NCBI RefSeq assembly: GCF_026626635.1
Contig: NZ_JAPNKA010000001.1
Coordinates: 11,702,501 to 11,766,500, forward strand
Length of the DNA: 64,000 nucleotides
Direction: 5' to 3'
From: Archangium lansingense
Lineage (GTDB): Bacteria; Myxococcota; Myxococcia; Myxococcales; Myxococcaceae
The stretch's first letter is position 1. The number at the start of each line of letters is the position of its first letter. The notes beneath the pieces are model-generated. The model saw only the letters and a list, made by a program, of their open reading frames with translations. It ran no database searches and had not been told where the DNA came from. Shown here piece by piece: positions 47,801 through 55,687 of the stretch. Both the position numbers and the translations under genes were made by a program.

Positions 47801-50220
47801 TCCTCGACGATGCGGCGGGCCTCGGGGCCATTTCCGCTCATCAACTCACTGTTGGCCTGTCCCAGGCGCAGCTTGAAGGCGAGCTCGGGTGCCGTCACCC
47901 AGAGGTCCCCGGGCATCAGGCGCAGCGCCATGGAGAAATACCCGATGGCCGAGCGGTGCGCGGTGGAAGACTGAGCACGGAAGCCCGCCTCGGCATTCAA
48001 CCGCGCCAACCGGGTGCGCTCCTCCGTGTCGCTCAGCAACTCCACGCCCGCGTTGAGCTGCTCCACCACGTCGAAGAGGCGCTCGCGCAGCTCCCCAGGC
48101 GAGAGACTGGCCCAGAGCAGCCTGCCGATCTCCAGGTGGATGGCCTTGCGCTCCACCTCGGCCAACAGGGTATAGGCCGCCTGTTGAATGCGGTCGTGCA
48201 GGAAGCGGTAGTGCTGAGAGCCGAACTGCACCACCAGTTCTTCCTGGAGGGCGGGCTCGAGGCCGAGCTCCACCTCGGAGGACTCCTGGTGGGAGAGGAG
48301 GGCCAGGGTCTCCAGTGCGAAGGTATTGCCCACGCACGAGGCCAGGCACAGCAGCCTCAGAGCCTGGGTGGGTAGCTTGCGCAGCCGGCTGGTCATGAAG
48401 TCCAGCACGTTGTCCGCGTAGCCCATGGCCCGCACGGCGTCCGCGTTCCAGAGCCATCCTCCCTTGGGCCCCCGCTCCACCAGACCATCCTGATAGAGCG
48501 ACTGCAGGAACTGGAGGAGGAAGAAGGGATTGCCCCCTGTCTTGGTCTGGAGGAGCTCCGACAGCGGCACGAGAAGCGCCTCGGACGCGCCCGGCAGGGC
48601 ATCCGCCACGAGCTGCCGCGTCTGCGTGGACGCGAGCGGCCCCAGGTGAATCTCCGTGAGCCGGGCTCCCCCTTTGCGCGCCTCCTCCAGCACCAGCGCC
48701 AGCGGATGCGAGGCGCTCACCTCGTTGTCCCGGTACGCTCCCATCAACAGCAGGGGCGGCGTGTCCGGATGGGTGGACAGGTACTTCAGCAGCGTGAGGC
48801 TCGCGAAGTCCGCCCACTGCAAGTCGTCCAGGAAGAGCACCAGCGGCCGCTCGGCGGAGGCAAACACTCCCAGGAAGCGCTGGAAGAGGAGGTTGAAGCG
48901 GTTGCGCGCCTCGGCGGGCGGAAGCTGCGGCGCGGGCGGTTGCGCGCCCACCACCCTCTCCAGCTGGGGCACCAGGTCCACCAGCACCTGACCATTGCCC
49001 TCGAAGGCCTCTTCCAGACGCTGACGCCAGGCCTCCACCTCCTCATTACTGCCCGCCAGCATCTGCTGCACCTGCGCCCGAATGGCCTGGGCCAGCGTGG
49101 CGTAGGGAACGTCCCGCTGCAGCTGGTTGAACTTACCGCTGAGGAAGAAGCCCCGGCGCTCCAGCACAGGCTTGTGCAGCTCTTGGACAATGGAGGACTT
49201 GCCGATGCCCGAGTAGCCCCGCACCAACACCCACTCGGGCCGCCCCTTCTGCGCTACGTCCTCGAAGGCCTTCAGCAGCGCTTGAATCTCGTCTTCCCGT
49301 CCATAGAGGTGCTGGGGAAGCTGGAAGCGGGCGGGGAAGTCCTGGAGGCCCAGCGGGAAGTCCTCCCGTCCGCCCCGCAGCAACGCCTCCTGACAGCGCT
49401 CCAAATCTGCCTTCAGCCCCTCTGCGCTCTGGTAGCGATCATCCGCGGCCTTGGCCAGCAGCTTGAGCACCACCGCCGAGAGCATGGGAGGAATCGAGGG
49501 CAGCAGCTCGCTTGGGGACACGGGCGTCTGCGAGATGTGCGCGTGGAGCCACTCCAGAGGATCCCTCCCCCGGAAGGGCAGGCGCCCCGTGAGCAGTTGG
49601 TAGAACGTCACCCCCAGCGAATAGAAGTCGGTGCGGTAGTCCACCGCCCGGTTGATCCGCCCCGACTGCTCCGGGGACATGTACGGCAGCGTGCCCTCCA
49701 CGAGAGAGAGATGAGAGCTCTCCACGCGCTCCACCTGCCGCATGGAGGCAAGCCCGAAGTCGATGAGCCACACCTGCCCTCCCACCGACAGGAGAACGTT
49801 GGCAGGTTTGATGTCCTTGTGAATGACGCCGCGGCGGTGCACTTCCGCCAACGTGGCGGCCAGGGGAATCGCGATGGAGAGGAAGTCGGAGAGCTCGAGG
49901 GGCCGGCCCAGCTGCTCCGTGAGGGCGTTGCCTCCCACGTCATCCAGCAACAGCACGGGCCGCTCCCCCAGCACTTCACAGCCACGAGTGGAGAGCACCC
50001 CGGGCGTCCCTCGCAAGTGCTGCAGCACGCTGTACTCACGCTGGTAGCGCGCGCGCTCGCGCGGGCCGAGGCGCTCGTTGCGCGGGGTTTTGACGATGAC
50101 GGGCAGCTGATCGGCCTCGCGCAGCGCCTGGAACAGCAGGCTGCTGCTCGTCATCTGAAAGAGCCCGAGGAGCTTGTACCCAGGAATGTCCATCATGGTG
50201 ATACGGCGGATTTCTAACAT
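44887..50220 (-). CDS. giant signalling protein: Ser/Thr kinase, AAA ATPase, TPR-like region, GAF and histidine kinase
   Basis: 1777 residues. Domains in order: Hanks kinase (about 10-275; IVKTPRN lysine, IHKDIKPANVLL, LIDFGLAS), AAA/predicted ATPase (about 295-560; Walker A GYSGIGKSS near 338, Walker B LFLDDLQWAD near 463), a long helical TPR-like region (about 700-1280), a GAF domain (about 1307-1457), a coiled coil, and a histidine kinase with the H-box VLHDVGNALTS (about 1515) and ATP boxes ILLNLISNARQA and VDNGRGIEPE, then GIGLHSSAL. This trifunctional order is known in myxobacteria and cyanobacteria. No response regulator is next to it. Start chosen at the ATG at 50220; ATG codons at 50193-50196 are alternatives with no better site. 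Confidence 0.92.
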   Translation of the reverse strand: MLEIRRITMMDIPGYKLLGLFQMTSSSLLFQALREADQLPVIVKTPRNERLGPRERARYQREYSVLQHLRGTPGVLSTRGCEVLGERPVLLLDDVGGNALTEQLGRPLELSDFLSIAIPLAATLAEVHRRGVIHKDIKPANVLLSVGGQVWLIDFGLASMRQVERVESSHLSLVEGTLPYMSPEQSGRINRAVDYRTDFYSLGVTFYQLLTGRLPFRGRDPLEWLHAHISQTPVSPSELLPSIPPMLSAVVLKLLAKAADDRYQSAEGLKADLERCQEALLRGGREDFPLGLQDFPARFQLPQHLYGREDEIQALLKAFEDVAQKGRPEWVLVRGYSGIGKSSIVQELHKPVLERRGFFLSGKFNQLQRDVPYATLAQAIRAQVQQMLAGSNEEVEAWRQRLEEAFEGNGQVLVDLVPQLERVVGAQPPAPQLPPAEARNRFNLLFQRFLGVFASAERPLVLFLDDLQWADFASLTLLKYLSTHPDTPPLLLMGAYRDNEVSASHPLALVLEEARKGGARLTEIHLGPLASTQTRQLVADALPGASEALLVPLSELLQTKTGGNPFFLLQFLQSLYQDGLVERGPKGGWLWNADAVRAMGYADNVLDFMTSRLRKLPTQALRLLCLASCVGNTFALETLALLSHQESSEVELGLEPALQEELVVQFGSQHYRFLHDRIQQAAYTLLAEVERKAIHLEIGRLLWASLSPGELRERLFDVVEQLNAGVELLSDTEERTRLARLNAEAGFRAQSSTAHRSAIGYFSMALRLMPGDLWVTAPELAFKLRLGQANSELMSGNGPEARRIVEELLARELSHQELAAAYRLQSSIYLTANQPQAAAACLLECLARFGVHIPARPTWDEVTAANKELESLLGNRPIESLVELPSMTDPEKKTIMGLLGALFAPAFFTSETLLALHLCHMVSLTLRYGSTHESASAYVWYGFVTSCLFKNPHRGHAFGKLAMEFVERNDISAYRARVLFTQGHVSLWVRPLPEAKELYQKAFHQALLSGDLQIAGYCCIFIVWLQLCMGAELAEVEREAVTYAGFALKAGFRDAGNITGLLRAFARQMRGLTVSFGSLNGEGFSEEELEGLLNSAMAPLKCSYAVIKTRSRFMSSAYEEARQAADKAQGLLWAVSGRIQLLEHHLYRALVLAACCREATESLREQYLKDIQQHRRQLEEWATSCPETFRAAERMVAAELHRLHGRLEAAIRGYEEAIETARELGLIQNVAVASELAARFWKEQGVPLIALAYARQAREAYLQWGAEGKVRHLEEQWPNISHMVLSGQGTTSYDTGSKLLDALSLVKAQQAISSEMDLERLVGTLMRVAMENAGAQRGALLLLQGETLTVAALVESAEDEVRVVSPGHSAWQPPGALIAYVRRTGEHVLIDDTSRPHAFSSGSAGAARQAGSVLCLPLMRKEEFYGVLYLENSLTSEAFNSGRIILLQHLASQAAISMENARLYSEVRLTESALRQANEELESRVEERTRELRQAQANLVDTARMVGKAEVASSVLHDVGNALTSLVVDSDELRRTVAASRMGRVEQVVNLLAEHRDDLAGFLTKDPRGSQLFAYLSGLASELAQERVSLQQGMEDLSKNVDRVRTIIQMQQAYAKSTLLVEECDLAEVLEEALRLQAGALLQWSVQVTKKLEPLPRMKVDRHRLLQILLNLISNARQALEPVIPGLRRLLLRLYVEGEWIHFQVVDNGRGIEPEVQGRLFTQGFTTRKEGHGIGLHSSALAAQLMGGKLTLESAGPGLGATATFRLPASKADTQVA

Positions 50221-50333
50221 CTCGCCGTACCCCAAAGCTGGAGCCCCAGCGAAATCCTCTCGGCGCCGGGGATGGACTACTCAGGGTGTGGCTCGTCTCC
50301 GCACATCGTGTGAGCGAGGCTAAGGGTAAACCT

Positions 50334-51494
50334 CTAGCGGACGCGCGCTCGTGCTTGCTGCTCGCGGTCGAAGTCCACGAGGGCTCGGATGATGTGCTCA
50401 CGGGAGTCGGTGAGCAGCAGGTAGCGCGCGTAGTCCTGGCCGCGGGCGAGGTGCTCCAGGAGAGGGTAGACGGGCCGCGTGCGCGTCCAGAAGTCCTGGC
50501 CCAGGAAGATCATCGGACTGACCACGCCCACGGTGTTGTAGTGGTTCTGGCAGGCGTCCTGGAAGACCTCCTGGATGGTGCCGGCGCTTCCCGGGGAGTA
50601 GATGACGCCGCCCTTGGCGATGGTGAGCAGGCCATCCTCGCGGACGCTGTTGGCGAAGTACTTGGCAATGTGCGTGGCGAAGGGATTGGGCGGCTCGTGG
50701 CCGTAGTGCCAGGTGGGGATGCCCAGGCTCTCGCTGACCACGCGGTCCGCATCCCGGAGGGGCCAGGTGGCACGCACCTCGAAGGCACGCGAGAGCCACT
50801 CACGGTCCTTGTAGCTTGGTGCCTTGGCGAGGACCTCGAGAGCGGCGGACAGCTCTGCCTCGGTACGTCCTGCGAACCAGGCGCCTACGTGCGTGGCCTC
50901 CATGGCGCCCGGCCCACCACCGCTCACCAGGAAGAAGCCCAGGCGGGCCAGCTCGCGGGCCAGCTCGGCCACCGCGCGGTAGTCAGGCTGCCCCCTGAGC
51001 ATGGAGTGACCGCCCATGATGGCCACCGCCCTGCGCGGCCGGCCCTGGCTCTGCAGCGCGAGCACCTCCTCCATGGCGTCGGTGATGGCATGGTCGTGAA
51101 GCCGCTGTGCGAGCGTCTCCAGTAGGGAGGGCGAGTTGGCTCCACCGCGCGAGTTCCAATGGGCGTAGATGCGGGCGTCGGGCGTGTCCGCGTAGGTCTC
51201 GGGGCGCGCAGGGTCGAAGCCCGCGTACAGCTCCTCGGGGGTGTAGAGACTGCCCCGATACGGGGAGTAGGGCAGCCCCGAGAAGGGCGGGAAGACCATG
51301 GCCCCGTGCGCGAGCACGGCTTGCAGGGCCTGCGTCTCGAGCTGGCAGCCCAGGAAGACAGTGCCCGTGAGGTCCGCATCCAGCAGCACCCGGGTCTGCG
51401 CCGTCAGGTCGACTCCCTGAAAGATGACGTTGGCGAGGCTCTTGCCGTTCGCCAGGTGCTGCGCAAATGCCGCGAGGCTCTCAATCTCGACCAC
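50334..51494 (-). CDS. LOG-family (Rossmann-fold nucleotide-binding) protein
   Basis: 386 residues. A variable N-terminal part (to about 140) is followed by a LOG-type domain: AVAIMGGHSM, VSGGGPGAMEATHVGA, and YSPGSAGTIQEVFQDA, which corresponds to the conserved P-G-G-x-G-T-x-x-E motif with Ser in place of the second Gly. LOG enzymes cleave cytokinin riboside phosphates or related nucleotides, while larger members such as this have unproven substrates. It lies upstream of the giant kinase on the same strand with a 113-nt gap. Confidence 0.82.
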   Translation of the reverse strand: MVEIESLAAFAQHLANGKSLANVIFQGVDLTAQTRVLLDADLTGTVFLGCQLETQALQAVLAHGAMVFPPFSGLPYSPYRGSLYTPEELYAGFDPARPETYADTPDARIYAHWNSRGGANSPSLLETLAQRLHDHAITDAMEEVLALQSQGRPRRAVAIMGGHSMLRGQPDYRAVAELARELARLGFFLVSGGGPGAMEATHVGAWFAGRTEAELSAALEVLAKAPSYKDREWLSRAFEVRATWPLRDADRVVSESLGIPTWHYGHEPPNPFATHIAKYFANSVREDGLLTIAKGGVIYSPGSAGTIQEVFQDACQNHYNTVGVVSPMIFLGQDFWTRTRPVYPLLEHLARGQDYARYLLLTDSREHIIRALVDFDREQQARARVR

Positions 51495-51566
51495 GAGGAT
51501 CTCCGGAAGACGAAGGGATCGCGAAGGTAGCAGGAGACCCTCGCCTCCGGGGTGACTCCTCGGGTG

Positions 51567-51646
51567 CTCACGGCCCGGGTTGGCTTCCGAAGGACTCCGC
51601 GCCGCGAGGCCGCCATCTGTAGGCCTCGACCGGCTTCAGCAGCGCC
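51567..51646 (-). pseudogene. 80-bp remnant of a CotH-gene 3' end (repeat copy A)
   Basis: About 90% identical to 53670-53749, the last part of the CotH-like gene. On the minus strand it still reads LLKPVEAY...RPRGAESFGSQPGP and stop, against LKPGEAY...QPRGAESFGSQPGP and stop in the intact gene. Similarity ends abruptly on both sides. It also keeps a hairpin CGAGGCC/GGCCTCG (51606-51628). It may be a leftover of a duplicated gene or a small mobile repeat. Confidence 0.75.
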
Positions 51647-51790
51647 CTTCACTGGGCTTCGGGAGCCCGATGGAGTATGAGCGAGTGGCCTTACCAGAGA
51701 AGTTGGTAGCGAGGTCCTACCGCGTACGTAAACCAATGCAGGCTCGATTCCCGCTCTGTGCCAAGACCCTCGGGCTGGAGATTTCAACCT

Positions 51791-52675
51791 ATGCTCTCAA
51801 GCGCACTGTCGCTCACGTTAACGCTCCTATCCGCAACTCCGGCGACTGCCGCAGTGAGCGCGCCGGAGCCGCAGGTCCGGTCCGTCTTGATGCCTCCTGA
51901 CGGAGGCGCCGTCGATGTGTTCGTCCGGGTGTTCGTCGAGCAGGACGCCTACACCACCACGGCTGTGGTCTTGCCGGCTTCGGTCAAGAATGTCGAAGCG
52001 GATGCTGACGCGCTGGTGAATCCAGATACAGGCAGGTGGGATGGAGACAGGAGCGGGAATCGTCTCCAGGTAGCTGCTCGCCGCCCGGTGGTGACGGGTC
52101 CCGGATTGGAAGTACGCATCACGCTGGTGGACGAGACCCGCGTCACCTTGCGCCTCGTCACGCGCCCCAACATCAGGGACGTTGTACTGAACATCCGGGA
52201 GCGCTCAGCCATCAACCCAGAGGAGAGTGCTCGACTGGCGCAAGAACGGCTGTTGCGCCCCCAGTCATTGGGAGAGCTCGTGTCCGACAAGACCCGGCTC
52301 ATCGCCGAGCGAGGCTCCGAGGCGGTCATCAACCGGGCCATGGGCAATGGTTCCTCGTTCAAGCAGACCGATCGGCTCTCGATCTCTTTTGTCGAGGTCG
52401 TTCATGACGCGGGAATCTCGTATGCCACCTTGAGCATCACGAATCGCTCGGATTCCAACTGGCGGGTCGATCTGGAACGGATCAACCTGGTCGGCTCAGC
52501 AATCGGCAAGGTGCGGATCATCTCTCGCGCATCCGAGCGCGCCGTGATTCCCCCGGGAAAAAAGTCCCGCCTTGTCCTGGCCTATGAGACCCCTCCTTCT
52601 GATTCCGAGCTCCTGGCCACTGTAGACGAGCCCGGTTCGGACCTGCCCAACTTGCTGGTGACGGTGATTCCATGA
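51791..52675 (+). CDS. DUF2381-like secreted protein
   Basis: 294 residues from the ATG at 51791 (GGAG 11 nt before it). Signal peptide (1-20, ending ATA). It is a beta-rich protein with a middle helical part (EESARLAQERLL) and a final domain with SYATLSITNRSDSNWRVDL and AVIPPGKKSRLVLAYE. This is the general plan of DUF2381 (TIGR02268) proteins, a family almost confined to myxobacteria and usually next to kinase or lipoprotein genes. The match is by pattern, not certain. Its stop TGA overlaps an ATG in the frame of the next gene (ATGA at 52672). Confidence 0.6.
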   Translation: MLSSALSLTLTLLSATPATAAVSAPEPQVRSVLMPPDGGAVDVFVRVFVEQDAYTTTAVVLPASVKNVEADADALVNPDTGRWDGDRSGNRLQVAARRPVVTGPGLEVRITLVDETRVTLRLVTRPNIRDVVLNIRERSAINPEESARLAQERLLRPQSLGELVSDKTRLIAERGSEAVINRAMGNGSSFKQTDRLSISFVEVVHDAGISYATLSITNRSDSNWRVDLERINLVGSAIGKVRIISRASERAVIPPGKKSRLVLAYETPPSDSELLATVDEPGSDLPNLLVTVIP

Positions 52676-52827
52676 TCTCTCGGCTCGCCCACGTGGTTTT
52701 TGCGCTCGTCATGGCCACAGGCACGGAGGAGCATCGGAAGATCGACCCGCCACGGGCCCACGCCCGAGCAAGCACTGACTGTGTGTTGGACACAGCCAAT
52801 TCCTGGGAGAACCAGAAGGGAAGAGTC

Positions 52828-53484
52828 ATGAATGAATCGGTGAAACCCAAATCGCGCCGCCCCCATGGAAATGATGGGCCGTCGAAAGTCCTGGCAGCAA
52901 TGACTGGAGCCTGCCTGATTGCTGGTTGTTCGGGCGTTCGCGTGCTCCCGGATGGGACGGCTGCGTGCTCTGCAGAGGCCATCGCCGAAACGAAGCGTGT
53001 GGGTATCCCTCCGCACTCCTATTTCTCCGTGGAGGTTCTGGGCTTGCCTGGAAGCGTCGGCGATGTGGCCCTCATCCAGGAGGGACCCATCGAGGTGCGT
53101 GTCACGGGCCCTGTCCACGCCTACGTTCCGTACGAGATCGCCAACTCCCCGCTCTGCACCGATCATCCACCGAATTGGGTCGTTCCACCTGAATGCAAGG
53201 GGAAGACGATCGTCACCGAGACAGCGCTGCTCTACGGTGAGGCCCGGTTCAAGGAGGAGCGCGTCCAGATCCGCCTTCACCAACTGCGAGATCTAGGCAT
53301 GATCGGTCCATTCTGCGGTGTTATCGCGCAGCGGCGCTCGCTCTCGATGCTGGGCCTGGAGAAGAATCCACCCGAGGCCTTGAGAATGCTGGGCGTCAAG
53401 CAGCCGCCCCCTGGGACCGTGGCTGTCTGGTCCGCCGCCGAAGTGCTGATCGTTGAGGATGAATCACAGAAGCCAAGACTCTGA
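52828..53484 (+). CDS. hypothetical lipoprotein, partner of the DUF2381-like gene
   Basis: 218 residues from the ATG at 52828 (AAGGGAAGAG before it). The lipoprotein signal ends in LIAGC (about Cys35) after a charged head. The body has two pairs of cysteines and no known domain. The frame is open from 52672, where an ATG overlaps the upstream stop (ATGA), but the added 52 residues would put a second hydrophobic segment before the lipoprotein signal. The later start is therefore preferred, while the overlap suggests coupling. The pair is bracketed by the 80-bp repeat copies at 51567 and 53670. Confidence 0.6.
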   Translation: MNESVKPKSRRPHGNDGPSKVLAAMTGACLIAGCSGVRVLPDGTAACSAEAIAETKRVGIPPHSYFSVEVLGLPGSVGDVALIQEGPIEVRVTGPVHAYVPYEIANSPLCTDHPPNWVVPPECKGKTIVTETALLYGEARFKEERVQIRLHQLRDLGMIGPFCGVIAQRRSLSMLGLEKNPPEALRMLGVKQPPPGTVAVWSAAEVLIVEDESQKPRL

Positions 53485-53669
53485 AAAGAAGGCGTGAGTC
53501 CAAGAGGAGCGGGTCTCGGCCGTCAAACAAACGGACGAGGCCCACGCCCGAAAGCTGCCAGGCGCCGGGAGAGCGTCGGAGGACGCGACGAGGAGGACTG
53601 GCGCGAGGATGATGACCCCTCCGCCAGAGAAGGCCACGGCGAAAGCTGTCCTTGGAGCACCCGGATGGC

Positions 53670-53749
53670 CTCACGGCCCAGGTTGGCTTCCGAAGGACTC
53701 CGCGCCGCGAGGCTGTCGTCCGTAGGCCTCGCCTGGCTTCAGCGGCGCC
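53670..53749 (-). repeat. 80-bp repeat copy B (3' end of the CotH-like gene)
   Basis: Direct-repeat partner of 51567-51646, with about 8 mismatches. It encodes the last residues of the CotH-like protein and its stop. The hairpin near 53709-53732 is retained (GCGAGGC with GCCTCGC) although the bases of its loop differ. Confidence 0.75.
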
Positions 53750-55557
53750 AGCCAGAGCAGGTCGATGGCTGACTTCCCGTCCGCCGCGAAGAGGGATACC
53801 TCGGGCCGCTGCGGGTCGAGCGCCGCGCCCAGGTGCGCCGTTCCAGGTGCCCCCGCGAGGAACGTGACGACCTGTCCGGGCTCGACGGTCAGGTCGGGCA
53901 GCTTCCACTGGCCAGGCACCCGGGTGAAGCCCGAGAGGTACATGCTCCCCACCGGCACCGACACGAATCCTCGGTTGTAGAGCTGCACCCAAAAGGCGCC
54001 CGAGTCATCCCGGCCTACCCGGTCGATAACGAGCTCCCCGCTCCCGAGCGACTCGATGCTGTGGATGTGCTCCAGCAGCCACTTGCGGCGCTCGCGCACG
54101 AAGCGGTGGAGGTGCTCGGGGCTGCGCGCGACGTGCTCGGGGCTGACGTACGGGTCCACCGTCTTGCCGTCCTCGCCAGGCATGATGAACGGGGCGAGCA
54201 GCTTGTGCATGGCATCCACGCGCGGGCCGATGTTCTCCTCGGTGAACCACGTGTCGAGCAGCTTGCGCAGCCGAGCCACGTACCGCGCCCGTAGTCCTGG
54301 ATCGTCATAGATGCGCGTGGAGAGCGTGCTCCAGCCGGGTTTCATGTCCTGCATGTCTGGGAAGGTGCGGCGGAACTCGGCCAGCTCGTACACATGAGGA
54401 TCGTAGGCCGTGAAGCTGAAGAGCGGATGCTTCTCCTTCACGCCCTGGATGACCGGGTTGGTGCGGTTGTAGAGCGACAGCGCGTTGTTGAGATCCCACG
54501 GCACATACGTCCACTTCCCTGTCTCGCGGTCGTAGATCAGATAGCTGCGCGAGTCGCCCTGCAGGTCGTTGTTGATGAACGTCTCCAACGCCAGCCACGT
54601 GAGATAGTCCTCCAGCTCCAGCCGCTCCTGGAGGAAGGCAGGGAAGCTGTGCGGCGGCGTGCGGTTGACGCCCTCGAGGAAGCTCCACAGCCGGTCCCAC
54701 GGCTCCTTCTCGTTCGTCTTCTTGTCCCAGCGCTCCTGATACTGCTCCTGAGGCGGCTGGCGCATCTCGCAGTCGTGCATGCCGCAGCGGTAGAGGTCCC
54801 CGTCGTCATCGAAATCGTGGGCCTCGAGGAAGTCCTTGTTGATGGACTCCAGCTCGGTGAAGACGCCCTCGTATTTCGTGATGACGCTCCCGTCGTCCTG
54901 GATGAGGTGGAGCTTCACGTGGACATAGCGGGCCGTCGGCACGCGCAGGCCCACGCTCGCGGCCAGGTCGTACCAGAGCTTCTCGGTGAGGTAGCCGCCA
55001 TCCTTCCACGTCGCCAGCAGCTCGAGGTTCTTCTTCCCCTCGAAGCGCTCCTCCTTCAGCTCGAAGCGCACGTCCCAAGACTTCTTCACGACGCGCGAAT
55101 CCGTCTTCGTGGAACGTCCGCGGAAGCTCAGCACCGTCGGGTATGTACGACCCTCATGGGTGAAGCGACCCTCCACCTGGAACTTCTGGGAGGGAGGATC
55201 CGGGATGTGGTCATAGAGCGCCTGGTAGTCGCGCTGGGTCAGCGTCAGCTCATAGGTGGAGATGGACTTCTGCAGCGCTGGCCACTGGGGCTTCGCGGGC
55301 GAGGGTCTCGTGCCTGTCTGGCTGCCACCGTCAGGCATGCCTGCGTCCGGTGGTGTCCCAGCATCGGGCGAACCGGCGTCGGGAGTGCCCGCATCGGGGG
55401 AGCCCGCGTCTGGCGTGCCAGCATCGGGAGAAGTTCCGGCGTCGGGCCGCCCGGAGTCGATGACGTTCGTGGGATCCCTGCGAGCATCAGGCGGTGGCTC
55501 GCTCAAGCCACAAGCACCCAGCACGAAGAGAAGTCCGGTGAGCAACGCGATTCTCAT
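53671..55557 (-). CDS. CotH-like kinase-family lipoprotein
   Basis: 628 residues from the ATG at 55555-55557. The lipoprotein signal ends in LFVLGAC (Cys17). A linker of PDAGT/PDAGS repeats (about 35-75) leads to the CotH domain. It shows FRGRSTKTDSRVVKKSWDV (Arg and Lys of the nucleotide site), LYRCG, and the catalytic-like LETFINNDLQGDSRSYLIYD followed by WTYVPWDLNNAL. CotH proteins are atypical kinases that phosphorylate spore-coat proteins in Bacillus, and secreted relatives occur in predatory and plant-degrading bacteria. A C-terminal beta domain follows. Its last 80 bp are duplicated at 51567. Confidence 0.88.
   Translation of the reverse strand: MRIALLTGLLFVLGACGLSEPPPDARRDPTNVIDSGRPDAGTSPDAGTPDAGSPDAGTPDAGSPDAGTPPDAGMPDGGSQTGTRPSPAKPQWPALQKSISTYELTLTQRDYQALYDHIPDPPSQKFQVEGRFTHEGRTYPTVLSFRGRSTKTDSRVVKKSWDVRFELKEERFEGKKNLELLATWKDGGYLTEKLWYDLAASVGLRVPTARYVHVKLHLIQDDGSVITKYEGVFTELESINKDFLEAHDFDDDGDLYRCGMHDCEMRQPPQEQYQERWDKKTNEKEPWDRLWSFLEGVNRTPPHSFPAFLQERLELEDYLTWLALETFINNDLQGDSRSYLIYDRETGKWTYVPWDLNNALSLYNRTNPVIQGVKEKHPLFSFTAYDPHVYELAEFRRTFPDMQDMKPGWSTLSTRIYDDPGLRARYVARLRKLLDTWFTEENIGPRVDAMHKLLAPFIMPGEDGKTVDPYVSPEHVARSPEHLHRFVRERRKWLLEHIHSIESLGSGELVIDRVGRDDSGAFWVQLYNRGFVSVPVGSMYLSGFTRVPGQWKLPDLTVEPGQVVTFLAGAPGTAHLGAALDPQRPEVSLFAADGKSAIDLLWLAPLKPGEAYGRQPRGAESFGSQPGP
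55340..55457 (-). repeat. 15-bp tandem repeats coding PDAGT/PDAGS in the CotH-like gene
   Basis: Imperfect units encode the five-residue motifs PDAGT and PDAGS (minus strand). They form a flexible linker behind the lipid anchor. Unit length is a multiple of three. Confidence 0.8.
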
Positions 55558-55687
55558 GCTCCCCACCAGAGAGCAAGTGATGCGCCAAGACCGGCGTGCC
55601 ATCCGCTGGAGGAAACCGGACAACCCGCGGGTGCCTCCAGGGAAACGGGCTACCCAGAGCGGGTGGACCGGAGGCCCTGGAGTGCAC

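Noticed and set aside
51404..51787. Minus-strand open frame with a segment shared with the frame at 53396-53992
   Set aside because: The similarity comes from the 80-bp nucleotide repeat read in a second frame. The frame with the conserved stop is that of the CotH-like protein.
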